Assembly: GCA_002245135.1 (NCBI GenBank)
Contig: NGBS01000297.1
Span: forward strand, 62,001-126,000
Source of the DNA: Proteromonas lacertae
Taxonomy: Eukaryota; Sar; Bigyra; Opalinata; Proteromonadidae
Length of the DNA: 64,000 nt
Direction of reading: 5' to 3'
The position numbers were made by a program, and so were the translations under genes. Below the pieces are notes generated by a model that was given only the letters and a program-made list of their open reading frames with translations, did no database searches and had not been told where the DNA came from. Below, piece after piece: positions 34,915 through 48,300 of this stretch (position 1 is the first letter of the stretch; every line of letters starts with the position of its first letter).

Positions 34915-35304
34915 TTTTCTCACAAATATTGTTTTGATAGTGTTTATGAGCAGATTAGTGTATTTATAAAAGTATATTGGGGTATACAAAATTATTCTAA
35001 GGTTGACATAATTGTGTTCCTAAAGTAATTCATTAAAAATGAGTGAATTATATACTCATTTTGATAAAACTCTTTTAATATATATATTTGTTTGTTTCAT
35101 AATGATTAATGGTATATATACATTATATCGGAGATAATTCAAAAAATCAACCTCAAAATTCACATCAAAACATATCAATAAGTAAAGAATATATTATAGT
35201 ACAACTGTTATGATTTGTTAATAAAGTCAAAATAAATATTATTCTAAACAATTGTATAAATTACTATAATTATAACATACCAGATTGATTTAATATCTGT
35301 TAAA
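34915..35304. other. Intergenic AT-rich region between the copine start and RING gene stop
   Basis: About 390 bases, over 75% A+T by eye, with poly-A/T tracts and short TATA runs. I see no coding exon and no tRNA-like or other RNA structure. It should contain the copine promoter and the RING gene's 3' end. Confidence 0.5.
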
Positions 35305-36231
35305 TTATAATTGTGGAACTGACAAATTCCTTCTACTGAATCTATGAACAGATTGATTCATTTTTGGTGTTTTAGGATGTAAAGTAGAATTTGGATTTAA
35401 CAATGATTCTGCTTGATCAATCAAAAATTCTGTATCTAATTCCTGTGCTATATGAGCTACATCATTTTCTTGCTGTACAAATCTAATAGCTTTTGTTCTT
35501 TTATTTGTCTTTGAATTTACTGGTGAAGTTGGTGGATGATTTTCATTGCTATTATTGTAATTATTATTTATATTTACTGACATTAAGTCATTATTATTTC
35601 TTTTTGGTGTTTTTATCATTACAACACTATCTCTATTAACATTTGAACACTGTGGAGTTTGAACAGATGGTGTTTGGTTTGCTGGAGGTGATGTAGTGGC
35701 TTGAGCTGGTTGAATTTGAGGTAATTTAAGAGGTTCAACTTTATTAAGAAATACTATTTTTTATTATATCTAATTATTATACCATCTCTATGATTCTTTA
35801 AGGATTTAAAGGCTTTTTCATATCTTGAATATGCATCTACTATATTTTCAAGATGAAAATTTTGTGTCACATCTTTTGCATGATAATAAATTTTGCATAA
35901 TGGACATCTCTTTTTGAGCATTGTCACTTTTAATGCACATCGACTATAATAATTATAAATATGGTATATACTAACAAAATGAATGTCCACAAGGTAATTC
36001 TCTTGGATCATCATACAAATCGTGACTATAACAAATGATATTTGCATTAATATACCAAACACAACATGTTAATTCTCTTTTCATATCCTCCATTGAAGAT
36101 TCCATCTCTTTTATCTCATCTTCTAATAATTGAAGGTCGGTCTTTCCACTTTCTTCTTCAACAGATTCATCTTCATCTTGTGCATTATATACTATTATTG
36201 GTTTCTGTTGTTTCTGGACCTGATTACCCAT
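35305..36231 (-). CDS. RING-finger protein, probable E3 ubiquitin ligase
   Basis: The product starts MGNQVQKQQK (possible myristoylation site), has an acidic coiled segment (LLEDEIKEMESSMEDMKREL) and then a RING: CCVCHDLYDDPRELPCGHSF, a second exon completing RCALKVTMLKKRCPLC. Cys/His spacing fits C3HC4 with CxxC, CGH and CPLC. A linker helix (FHLENIVDAYSRYEKAFKSL) and a Pro/Asn-rich tail follow, ending SRRNLSVPQL. Introns at about 36002-36052 and 35944-35974 interrupt the RING itself, and another lies near 35750. RING domains recruit ubiquitin-conjugating enzymes. The substrate is unknown. The RING plus helix order resembles RNF8/RAD18-like N-terminal RING ligases only loosely. Confidence 0.75.
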
Positions 36232-36375
36232 TTTAACAGTTTAAAATTTCAAATTTAAATTTCAAAAAATATTACCGTTTCACTATTTTGTTTTTTCTCA
36301 TTTATTCACGTTCTATTGAATATTCGTATGGTATGATGAGTTAAAAACGCAAATAAAATAAAAAATTATTACATT

Positions 36376-39300
36376 CTACATTTCTTCATCACTAAAATCT
36401 GGATGTTCAGCTCTTTCTTCCAAAGTTCTTTGATATGCAACAATCTTTGCTTTTAGATCAGCCTGTTCTTTTTCACGTTGTTCTCTCTTCTCTTTTCTAA
36501 TCAGTGCAGCTTTGTCAGAATCATTTATCTCCATTTCCTTTGTTTCAACCTTTCCATCTTTTCTTCTCAACAATAAAAAACATCCATTTGATTTTTGAAC
36601 TTTAGATTGTATTTCTATCGGTATTATCATGTTATCCACAGATTGAGCCGTAGGTACAGAACCAACATGTGATTTACTGGATTCCATCATTTTCTGATAC
36701 TCTTGATCTAACTGACTCAATATTTTTTGATTCTCAACCTCTTCAGCACTAATTTCATTCTTTTTACTCTTCCCTTTAGCCACCTTATGAATTATATTCT
36801 CTTTATTTCCACTTATCTTTAAATCATATTCAGGAAGGTTCAATAAACCGTACATTTTAGTTTTTTCAATAATATCTGATGTAGTATTTTCAATATTAGA
36901 CAAAGCCAATTCTATTTTATCCATTGAATCATATTTATTAATCTCAGGGAAATATGTATAAAAAGAATCATTTAATTGCCATTGAATATCAATAGTAATC
37001 AATTTCTTGGATAATATATATCTTTGACAATATAAAGAATAAATATTAAATATTTCAGAATAATCAGCGTGTTTAATATACTCTTGAATTGTGGTTAATA
37101 TTTCACAAACTAAAACTACTCTAAATGCATCTTCTGGTGGATCTATAAGTGAAGTAATCATTGGATGATATGGAACAATTGGAGTGAATGTTGTTGTAAT
37201 TAAATATTCTTTATTATCTTCAGTTATTCTATGAGAAAAATGAATTAATAAATATAATATTTCCATTAATTGATCAAATTCTATTATTTGGTAATTGAAA
37301 CATTCTCCTAAAAGCTTGATTTGACATACTCTTTGTTGATTTTTTGTATAACTATTTTCTTCTAAATCAAGATATATTGTTTCTAGTAAAGCATCACGGA
37401 ATCTCAATATTAACATTGGTTTATAAACATAAAGTTCATCTAACACTTGAGCAAGACATTCAATGGAATTATATTTATAATTATAAGTAGACAAAACAGT
37501 CTTTATAAAGAAATCACTTACTTCTGTATTATCTAAGTCATAATTGAGTATTTCATTTACTATATCTGTCACTGTGTCTTTATCTAATTTCTCTAATAAT
37601 AAATATTTCATATATAATAGTGGAGTTGGTATGGTGATTACTACTGGTGGTGGCCTTTCACTTGGTCGACACTATAAACACATAATAATATAATAATATA
37701 CAATATAATAAACATTCATCAACATATTACTTAATCTTACATCATGACTTAGTTTAGATTTAATATTCATTAATGTCTATTATTATTATATATAAAAAAG
37801 TCATTATACATTTAAATATTTATTAGTTTCAGATTCTATCTCAGATATAAACATCAAAAATAATCCACAATTCTCCATTAAAGATGTCAAATACTCTAAT
37901 CTTATTATTGTCGGTTTCTTTAATAATATTTTTGCTATGTATAAAGCATTTCCAGGTGGTGATAATTCAAATTTTGTTAATTCTCCTAAATAGGTAATAT
38001 AGTAAGATTTTAAATCATATCTATTTTGATCAAGCGTATTTAATAACATTCCTGCTAACTTCTTCGTTAGTGGATTTGATAATAATAAACCAATATCTTT
38101 TACAACTATCTTTAATGAAGCAGCTAATCTACAATAAAGTGGTACTAGCAATGTATATTGGTTTACTGGACAGTTCAATAATTCTTCAATTAATTTGGCT
38201 CTTGTTGTTTTACTATTAATATAACAAAACTGAATTGCCCATTTATCCACTTCTTCAGTGGTTCTCAATTCAGTCAATTTTGAAAATAGTTCAGTTATAG
38301 TTTGTTTATTTGTATCTATTTCTACATCAACATCTGATTTGATTATTGTCTTTGTATGTGAAGATTGTTGTTGTTGTTGTTGTTTTGATGTATTATTAGT
38401 TGATTTAGATGGTGAAGATTCAAATGAATCTAATTGCTTTATTGCATCATCCAATGTGCCTTTATTCTCTTGTTTTACTAATGGAGTTAATGTTTTCTTT
38501 TCTCCTGTTCTATTTTCAATGATAATTGTGCCTAATAGACTAGCTGGAACTGCTTCTCTTAAATCTATATAATAAATAAATAAATAATATTATAATATTT
38601 ATACTTGGTAAATTCTTATAGAAAGAATATGTTTGTTCATCTTGGAATGGAGTTTTTTCATAGTCAATTCTTGAACTATCAATTACAGTAACTACACTTT
38701 CATTCTCATTTTCATTCTCCTCATTTTCTTCTTCATTTTCTTCTTCTATTTTTGGTAATTCTAAACCAACATAATCAGATATTGTAGTTACACTATTATA
38801 TTGTTAATATATATAATATTATACATTTCTTTATAACCATTATATTCATTTTGAAGTGAATTATATTCTTCTTCCATTTCTGAAGGTATTTCTCCTCTTA
38901 ATATCTTTATTTTATTTAAATAGGCTTCTTTACGTGATAAACTATGACTTACTTTTACATACTATTAAAATAAACATATATAATATACTTTTTCAACTAC
39001 TTTATTATAATAATTAGTAATTGAAGAAATAAATTTCTCTACAATATTCTCTTGAATTGGCTGGAAATCTTTTCTCAACGTATTTATTAATTCAGGATCA
39101 AATTCTCTAACATTGTGAGGAAGAAAACCAAAAAACTCACAACCATACATTTTAATCACATCTAACAATAAAACTACCATAGTTTGATTTTCACCTTTAT
39201 TTCTCCCTGGTAATATTGATTTTAAAATACTTACAGTAGTAGAAATTGGAAATAAACCACATAACGACATTTCACAAATGACTCTTAGAAATAATTTTCT

Positions 39301-39843
39301 TTTCTTAATATCTTTTTCTGCTGTATACATATCTTGAATTTGATCTTGTATAATAGATAAGAAGTTTTCATATCTAATATTCATTTCGGTAATAAATGTG
39401 ATTAAGTCCTTTAATTCTGCGGATTTTATTTTTGCCTCTTTAAATACAGATACTACAGTAGTTGCAATCTATTTCGAATGATATAGCATGATATTATTTA
39501 TACTTCATCTACATAAAATCCCATATTTACTTCATTTAAATCTTGAAGAATTGCTGGCATTACATCATCATTTATAGTTTTTATTTTATTCTTATATGTT
39601 GTCATTTTTTTCACATCTGTTTTCTTCAATTTTCTCTATATAAAATGTTAAAAAAAGTCATAATAATACTCTTTGCGATTCAAAATCTTCTCTTTTATCG
39701 TCTATATCATCTTCTTTATTTTTCTCTCTTAATTTAGCTCTTTCTTCATATTTCTGTTTTATATCCTGTACTTTTTTCTATAAAAATAGATTATTGCAAC
39801 TATATTATACCATTAATACATCTTTCTCGTTATTATCTTCCAT
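36376..39843 (-). CDS. UPF2: UPF2, nonsense-mediated mRNA decay factor
   Basis: Central adaptor of NMD that links the exon-junction complex (UPF3) to UPF1. Exon 1 starts MEDNNEKDV at 39843. A helical MIF4G domain is seen at 38965-39384 (KKRKLFLRVICEMSLCGLFP), a second at about 37804-38300 (AKLIEELLNCP) and the third at 36376-37680 preceded by the UPF2 hallmark ERPPPVVITIPTPLL and LRFRDALLETIYLDLE. The C-terminal UPF1-binding segment is present: SNGCFLLLRRKDGKVE followed by a basic helix ending EHPDFSDEEM. About 1,000-1,050 residues after many 26-45 nt introns (for example 39781-39813, 38951-38990 and 37680-37800). An acidic linker (EEENEENEN-type, about 38700-38760) lies between MIF4G1 and MIF4G2. 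The frame is intact in the third MIF4G. Confidence 0.92.
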
Positions 39844-40066
39844 AAACTATTGTATAATGAGATATTTGTTAAACAAATATGTAAATTTGGCTTGAATAGT
39901 CAAGTTTTTCAATCATTTTCTTATCTTTTTAACTGTGTTGTTGTCTGGTTTATAATAAACATCATCAATGGTCAAAACCAACAAATTGCTTGACTCTGCT
40001 TTAAATATCTCTAGAAAAATAAGATTATCTTCTTCTTTTGCTTCAAGAAGATTAATAAGAGTATAA
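39844..40066. promoter_or_regulatory. Divergent promoter region between UPF2 and the ARM gene
   Basis: About 220 bases separate the UPF2 start on minus from the ARM-protein start on plus. It is AT-rich with an imperfect TTTGTTAAACAAATAT palindrome near 39865-39885. No coding exon seen. Confidence 0.45.
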
Positions 40067-42224
40067 ATGCAATTATATCAATCAATATATCCTTATTCAA
40101 TGTTATTTCCATCTAGTTCGTTGAATAGAAACAATTTCTCAAAAACAGAATCACCAATATTCAGAAATTATCCTCAAATCTATTCAAGATCATTTGCTGA
40201 AGTTAGTGTAGATGTATCAAAAATGATGGAACAGTTGAAAAATACTTCTTTCAAAATTGATTCTTCTTTTTTCTCACCCTTTGGATGTATATACTATAAA
40301 CAATATCATTTATAGCTGATAAAATCCGTAATAAATTCGTAGAAATAGGTGGTCTTCCAGTTTTACTCAATTACTATGATAAATCAACAGGCGATAATCA
40401 CAGTTATACCTTCATTGCATTATCATTATTCTTCATGGATTCTAAAGACACCATATTGAAGTTAATAGATCACGGATTATTACCGCAACTGTTAAATTCA
40501 ATTAACATAAAGAACTTCTCTAGAACTGTCATTATGGCTTTATGTAACATTTCCTATGAATTATATGAAACAAAACAAATGAAAGAATTTGCAGATAAAG
40601 TAGTACCAATTCTTATAAATTATATAAATAATAATAATAATAATTTTCAACCAGTTGATGCATATATTCCTAAAGTATTTATTAATATGAGTTTTGATCC
40701 AAATTCTTATAAACAATTGATATGTAAACCAGTTTTTGAATTATTGAATAAAATGTTGGAGAGTAAAGATGATATGGTTAAAACTAATTCACTTGCTTGT
40801 TTAACTGCTTTAATTAAAAAAGGTATTTATTATAATATTCATTATTTTAAATAGATGAAAAGAATGCTGTTGATTTATATGTTGAGGTTGCTCCATTTGA
40901 TAAAATATTTGAATTATTATATTCAAATAATAAAACATTTTCATCTTATTCTTCATTGTTATTAAGAAATATGATTTCGAGTATTTATAATGTATAATCT
41001 TGATTTATAGATAATTTGAAATGTGTTAATAAATTAGATTCGTTAGGATATGTTGATAAAATTATAGAGAAAAGCAAGTCAGATAATGCAGAGGCAAAAT
41101 TATTTAGTACTGTTACATTGGCTAATATATGTGGTCCAAAATGTATATATAATATTATCATTATGTTTTTTTTTAAATTAGCTGAAACAGTTCGTCATAA
41201 ATTACTATCCAGTGGCGTTATTCCTCAATTATTAAGTTTATGTCATAATAACAATATGCAAGTACAAGAAGCTGCAATAATGGGAATAAGTAATCTATCA
41301 ACTGGTATATTTATATATTTATTATTTGTATGAATTAGATTCAAATGAAGTAAGACGAACAATATTGAATTCCGAATTAATTCCAGCATTAGAGAGTGTA
41401 TTAGCCAATAACAATGAAAAAGCTTATGATTATGCAACATTTACATTAACAAGATTATACTTTGGAAGTAAAGAAATGTTAGACATTTTAAAACAAGAAA
41501 ATAAACATCCATTATTAGAATTGTTAGAAACAAAATGCTTAGATGAAAAGAAAAGAGATTTGATCATTTTGAGAACGTTAATCTGTATTTCAGTTATATC
41601 AACTAATTGTGAATCAAAGCAAAGAGAGTATATACTTGAAAGTGGAATAATAGAAAAAGCATTAGAGTTGTATGAAGGAAGTAGTAATATCAAAATTAGA
41701 GAATCCTGTGCAAGTTTATTAGGATCTTTAGCTAAAGGATGATCATTTAATAAAGAAATTAATCGATAGAAACATCATTCGTTATGTAATAATTGGACTG
41801 AAATCACAAAAGTCACAATTAATTCAACTTTCTTTGATGTTGTTGTATAATCTATGTCAAGATTTGGATAGTGTCTTAAGCTATTGGACAACAAGGTGTA
41901 TTGTTACCAGTTGTTGAGCTATTAAATGGCTCTAGTCCAGCTTTAGCAATGAAAACATTAGTTGCACTGTCATTTTCTCATCCAAATTGTGAAGAAATTT
42001 CAAAAACTGATGCATTGAATATTGTTGTCAAGTATATGACATCTGAAGAAGAAGAGTTATCTAAAATGGCTATTTCTACTGCATTTTTATTCAGAAAACA
42101 CAGTATATTTCTCTGATTATATTTAATAGAGGTTTATTCTGAGAAAATAGAAAAATTACTTGGTGAGAAAGAGAAAAAACTCCTTAAAGACTTTCAAGAG
42201 AAAGGTGAAAATCCAATTATCTAA
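40067..42224 (+). CDS. Armadillo-repeat protein
   Basis: A superhelical ARM array of about 600 residues. Repeats include VEIGGLPVLLNYYDKST, SSGVIPQLLSLCHNNNMQVQ followed by EAAIMGISNLSTG, and LLPVVELLNGSSPALAMKTL, each with the HxxxxL..L and small-residue pattern of ARM helices. The N-terminal 80 residues are Ser/Phe-rich and unstructured. Introns, all GTAT...TAG, near 40288, 40822, 40979, 41142, 41305 and 42101. Two single-base insertions break the frame near 41740 (SLAKG/DDHLIKK) and near 41888 (just before GQQGVLLPVV). Outside those points repeats run on. ARM proteins are adhesion, vacuole or cilium adaptors (Vac8/ARMC-like); no ligand can be assigned. It diverges from UPF2 across about 220 bases. 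Confidence 0.75.
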
Positions 42225-42372
42225 TTTGTTTAATTTTCTGTAATGACTATATTATTATTGAGTTGATGGTGTTTGTGCTAAAACCTTTTTAACATTACAA
42301 TATACACATACTCAATAGAATTAAATTTAAAATTAAAAACTATTCGTTTTATTGTCGTTTTGTAACTGATAA

Positions 42373-45300
42373 ATGAAATACATCATTTTTTTATTAATAC
42401 TAATATTTTATAAATCTACAGATTGTGCTCCTATACCGATAGGATATGTGGGTATTAATGATCCTGTGTCAGATTAAATTATTCGAATTAATTGAGAAGT
42501 ATGTTACTAAATATAGTGATATTCTATCTTTACCAACTGTTCGCATCTCATGAAGCTAGTGCACAGACTTTGGATGCTGTTAATCAGACTTTGAAAGGAT
42601 GGGTAGACAAAGAGGTGAAGAATGTTTTTTTTTATTTACCAGAAATTAAATCAGATGATTTACAATCATTAGCAGATTATTATAATATCTATGTCTTTAA
42701 TGTGGTAAATACAGAGGAGTTGAACTGTTTATCACAGGCAGTGTATGGTTATGATTTGTGTCTGCAGAAAAGTCAAACTATTCATCGATATATAATGAGA
42801 TTTAGACATAATATTATTATCTCAAAACCTAGTAGTTGTGTAAATGGATTAGTTAAATTCCTAACTCAAGTTTGGTCATAATAGCACTCATTCTTTAGTA
42901 GAGGATAATATAGATGTAACTAAAATAGAAGATCATTTCGATCTTCTTAAAACAAAGATAAATGTAAGTGAATCAACAGTTGTATATAATTTCTTACAGG
43001 ATATGACATTAATAAAAGATATGACTGCTAAATTTACCACAGTATTCCCTACAGGATCATCAATAATGAATTTTGGAATTGATAGATCAGACTTACTAAA
43101 AGCAACTCCTGCAGATTATGAAAAGAATCTATTTGTTGGTGAAACGTATATGATTGATGATTCCAAGTGAATTATATGAAGTATTAGGTGAAACAGCAGC
43201 TACATATACATTGTCATCTTATGAAATATTAATGTATGAAATGATTGATATTCTCAGACAAAAATATGAGGAAAATCCCTTCTTAACAACTATCCAACTT
43301 GAATCTGAATTATTTGAGAAGAATCTAAGATGTAGTGGTGGTTTAAATTTTTCAATGTTCACTAATAATAGAATAGTTGGAAATATTCAAGTTGTAACAT
43401 TTGATACAGCTGCATCTACACCAACTTTAAAATTATTAGATACAATTATAATGTCTAATAAACTACCAGCTGGGCAAATCCTTGGTCAACCTCAAAGTGT
43501 AACTTGTAATGTGATAAATGATCCACCACTTTATAATCAGACTGCTTTATATATTGGTTTATCGATATATGGTAATAATGAGAGAGGTGTTCAAGAAAGT
43601 AACAATTTAGCTGCATTTTTAGCTGCTGTTGATGTAGTAAATGAAGGAGTATATATATTATATAATGTTTATTTATAGTATACTATAATGGGAAGGCCAT
43701 TAGTTCCAATTATAATTGATGCTTCAATGAATAATGACGATTTTGCTGCTGAAATGGAAAAATATTTAAATGAGTTTAAAATATTTGCATTCTATTGTTC
43801 AACTGATATGCATGATGTTGATGGATTTGTTCAACGTATATATTGTTATAATTGTTGATATTTTATTATATTATTAGAATATCCATTGGATATGATATAC
43901 ATTAATGGTTATTATGTAAGTGGTCAATATTGTAATAAGAATATGTTAAATGCAAATATTCCAACCTCATCCTATGTTAAATCGAGGTGTTCATACATTG
44001 TTATAAATCATATCAGGATGTGTTTATTGTTTATACAGAGACAATGTATTCATTAAGATCATTAGATTCTATGGAATATTATGCTAAAGAACAAGGAATT
44101 AATATAATTGATAGGTATATGATGGATAAACCTGATTTCACTATTGGAACAAATGTTTGTTCAGTTATTGAGAATAAATGTCAAGATGGTATATTATATA
44201 TATATATATATATATATTATTAGGATGTTTAATTGTTGATTTATGTGACACAATATATCAAGAGTCATTCTTTAGAGCTTATAAAGATAGAAATACATTA
44301 AGTCCAGATAAACAGCCAATTGTTACATTCAATATTGATGAGAGAGTTATTGCAAGTGTTGGAGCTGAATATGTATTTATTATTATTATATATATATTAT
44401 CATTATTATTATAGTTTGCTGGACATTATGTATTTGCTTATTTCTTTAATTCAATTGATGATGATAATACAAAGGATATCAGAACAGTTTTAGCTAATGT
44501 TTATAATGATAAAGATGTAGTAATCACAAATAATATGGCAATTGCATACTCTCAACCATTTTTAATTAGAAATGGTCTAAATGTTATATATGATAGTAGT
44601 TTTGATATATTAAAATCAGCAATTGTATATGGCACATATATTGGTCCAGGTGGTAAATTACAATATACTACAGATAGTTATACAACTGGAACAATTAAGT
44701 TAGGTTTAGTAGATGAAAATGGAGTTATTAATGTAGTATATACACAGAATTACTTATCTCCAAGTGCTTCTTTTGCAAATATGTCTTCAATCTGTGATTG
44801 GACTATTGGGAAAAGAGTTGATAGAGAGATATACAGAGTTGTCTTTCTATTTATAAGAACAAAGGATTATGAAAAATACGATCAATTTTACAGTCAATAT
44901 TTCTCATTAATGGTTTCATTAATTAATATGAATTATGGAGGAATTAATAATCATATTTTAGTATCGACTCAACCTTATCTTCAATCAATTGAAGAATTAG
45001 TTCAATATGTAAAGACTAATGCTCCTGATCCAAATATTATTGCATTCTTTGGAACAACTACCAATCAAGAAAGAGAAAAGATTCATCCCATTTTAGTGGA
45101 GAATAAAAAATTGTTATTTAGTGTAATACCAAGTGAAGGAGAACAAAGTTTATCACATGTTATACAGTTTGGTAGAATTCCTACATTATACGTTAGTAAA
45201 ATGTATGGGTTCTTTTATAAAAAGAAGACATGTTTAATTGTGTATTATGAAAGATTACCGTATATATATATATATTATAATTTATTATTATTATTTATAT

Positions 45301-48300
45301 AGTGAGAAAGCATTTATTGCAGAACATTTCTACAGATATGGTAAACAATTTGAAATAATTCAATGTAAGAAATATCCAGTCAACACTACTGATGATATTA
45401 TCAAATTTGCAACTCATTTGAATGAAACAGCTGAAGATGGAGGTGTTATAATGTCATTATTATTAGATGATCATGTTACTCTATTACAGACAATGTATGA
45501 CTATGAATATTATAGTGATAAATATCTAGTTGTGTTGTTAGATGCATTAGCAGATACAATTCTTCATCCTACCAATACTTCTATTTATGATGGACATTAC
45601 CTTTTAACACAGTTTTCACCATTAGATAACGAAAATAGTGCATTTTATAGATTTATTGATAATCAATTTGGTGACAGAAATGAATTAGCAACTGAAGTAT
45701 CAATGAATATATATTCAGCATTATTATACTTAAGATCTGGAGTAGAAGCAATTAATGGCTATGAATCTATATCATTGAGGGATGAATTATATAGAGCATC
45801 AGTTAATGTAATAGGTGGAGCTGTTTCAATTTCAAGTAGAAATATTGCAAAGGGTAGAACATATTTATGTCAATGTGATGGTGAAGGTGGTATGAAGATT
45901 GTATTACAACCATCGACGAATTATGATATATTCCCACTATCACCACTATTTAGTGAAGATGGATTGCAATATGAAAAAGATTTCTCTATTAGTGATGAGT
46001 TAAGATTAGCTTCAGTGTATCCAGTAGGTTTCTATTGTGATGAAGAACATGAATCTTTATTTTTCTTAGTTGATATTTATGAGAAATTATTAAACTCTAA
46101 TGGTGGTAATAATGGTATTCCATTTGAAGTACATAAATTCGCATGTGATGATAGAGAAGGAATTAATGAGTTTATTAATGCAAGAAACTCAAAAGTTGGA
46201 ATTGCATATTGTAATATTACTATACGTAGTAGTTATGAGCAATATTTAAAGCAATATAAAAGTATGGCATTTTCCATAAGTAGTGAAGATTATGGTGTTT
46301 GTAATTCTGTTATGTATATATATTTATTATTATTTATATAGTGTGTCAATGGGAACATCTCCTGTACAAAGAGTTGTACCATTAGTTCAATATATCGCTG
46401 CTAACTATGACCCTGCATATGTATTTGCTATCTCAAAAGAGTTTAGTGAAAGTGTTGAATATCAACTGTTAGTCAGCTCTTTATCAGTTTATTCTAATAT
46501 GTTCATTAGTACTTTAATTATTGATGAAGAGAGTGATGATGAAAATGTAACACTGAGTAGAATCAGAAATGCAATATCTGCTGTACATGTCGCTGCTCCA
46601 GATGGTGCTGTTATTTTTGATTATTTAAGTGTTCCTCTCTATCATTTAGCTGTTTATGAAGCACTTTATACACATATGATGTCTCTATTTGGTAATCAAG
46701 ATTATACTAAGGATTATGTAATAATCAGTGATTCGTTAGATACATATTTGAAAGTACCTGCAAAATTCAGAGCTGGTCATTTATGTCAGATTCAAGCATA
46801 TGCTTCTCCTGAAACATCATTAACTGCTTATAATGTAGGAATAAGTGTATTTGGTACAAATTATAAACTGTCAGAAAGAGAATCAACATTGTTAGTTACC
46901 TTAGAATTATTAGGTGAATCAATTACTCAAATAAAGAATGATGAAGATTATTTGAATTTATTACATACAAATAAATTTGAAACATCTTATGGTACAATTT
47001 CAATAGGAAATGATAATTATGGTAATATACCAATGTATTTAATAATATCAGCTGAAAATGGAGATTTAGAATTGAAGGATATATTATATCGTGAATTAGA
47101 AGCTGAATCATTTAGAAAAGAGTATAATTTAGTGAATTCATTTGATTTATGTTTAATTAATGGAACTTATAATGGATATACAGAATATAATGCAACAAAA
47201 AATGTGAAAATACCAACTCCCATTGTATTAATTGTGCCATTATCAGGTGAATATTATTTCATTGGTTTGAATTTGATATTGTCATATTATGTAGCAGTTG
47301 ACTATCTAAATTCACTTGATAACAATCTGTTCTATTATTCACCAATTGTGATAAACTCTGGTTTAGGTAGTGAATATGTAATTAATAATTTGAAGATAAT
47401 AAGACAAACATACAAAACGTTTATTACATTTGGTACTTATGATTCTGATTTACATCGTGATGCTAGAAGTGTCTTAGAATCTGAAAATTTATTATTATTT
47501 TATCCACCAGATTATCAAGGAAGAGAATGTATTAGAAATGTGATTTATACAGGAATACCAATAGGTGAAAAAACAGCTTTATTATCTTATATAAATGCAC
47601 ATTTTGATCCTACTATCTATATAATATATACTTCCAATTCAATGAATAAAGATATAATGAATCACATCCAATTAGAAGTTGCTGATTTAGGAATGACTAT
47701 TAAAAGAACAGTAGAAATGTCAGTAGAAGAATATTCAATCTCTCATATAATAGACGTTATTAAGATTGATATGCCAACTGGTGGTGCTATTTTATCATTA
47801 ATTGATGGTAATGGTGCTATTGATTTTATGAAAACTGCTTTTGAGAGTGGTATTAAAACTCCTGATTATGTTATTATTAATTATTATCTTCGTGTAGTTG
47901 ATATGAAAGATCACATGGAATATATGAATGGACATTATTATTGGATTTCACATTACAGAATAGCTGAACTGTTTAAAGATAGTGAAAATGAATTGAAAAA
48001 AATACAAGATAACAAATATACAAGATATACAAATAGTGAAATGTTACCTTCGGCAGTAATGTCTGTATTTATATTAGATCAAGCTTTGAGAAATACAGGT
48101 GAAACAAATATACAGAATGTTACTCTAGATATGTTATTAGATAATATTCATGATTTAGAATTAGAGTATTTCCCAGATATCATAGTTGGTAATAATAATC
48201 ATGTTTCCTACAGTTATGCCTTATATCAAGTAGTTAAAAATAAAGATGGTAGTTATATTAGTGAAATGAAATACTCTTATAATAGTACAGAAACTGCAAA

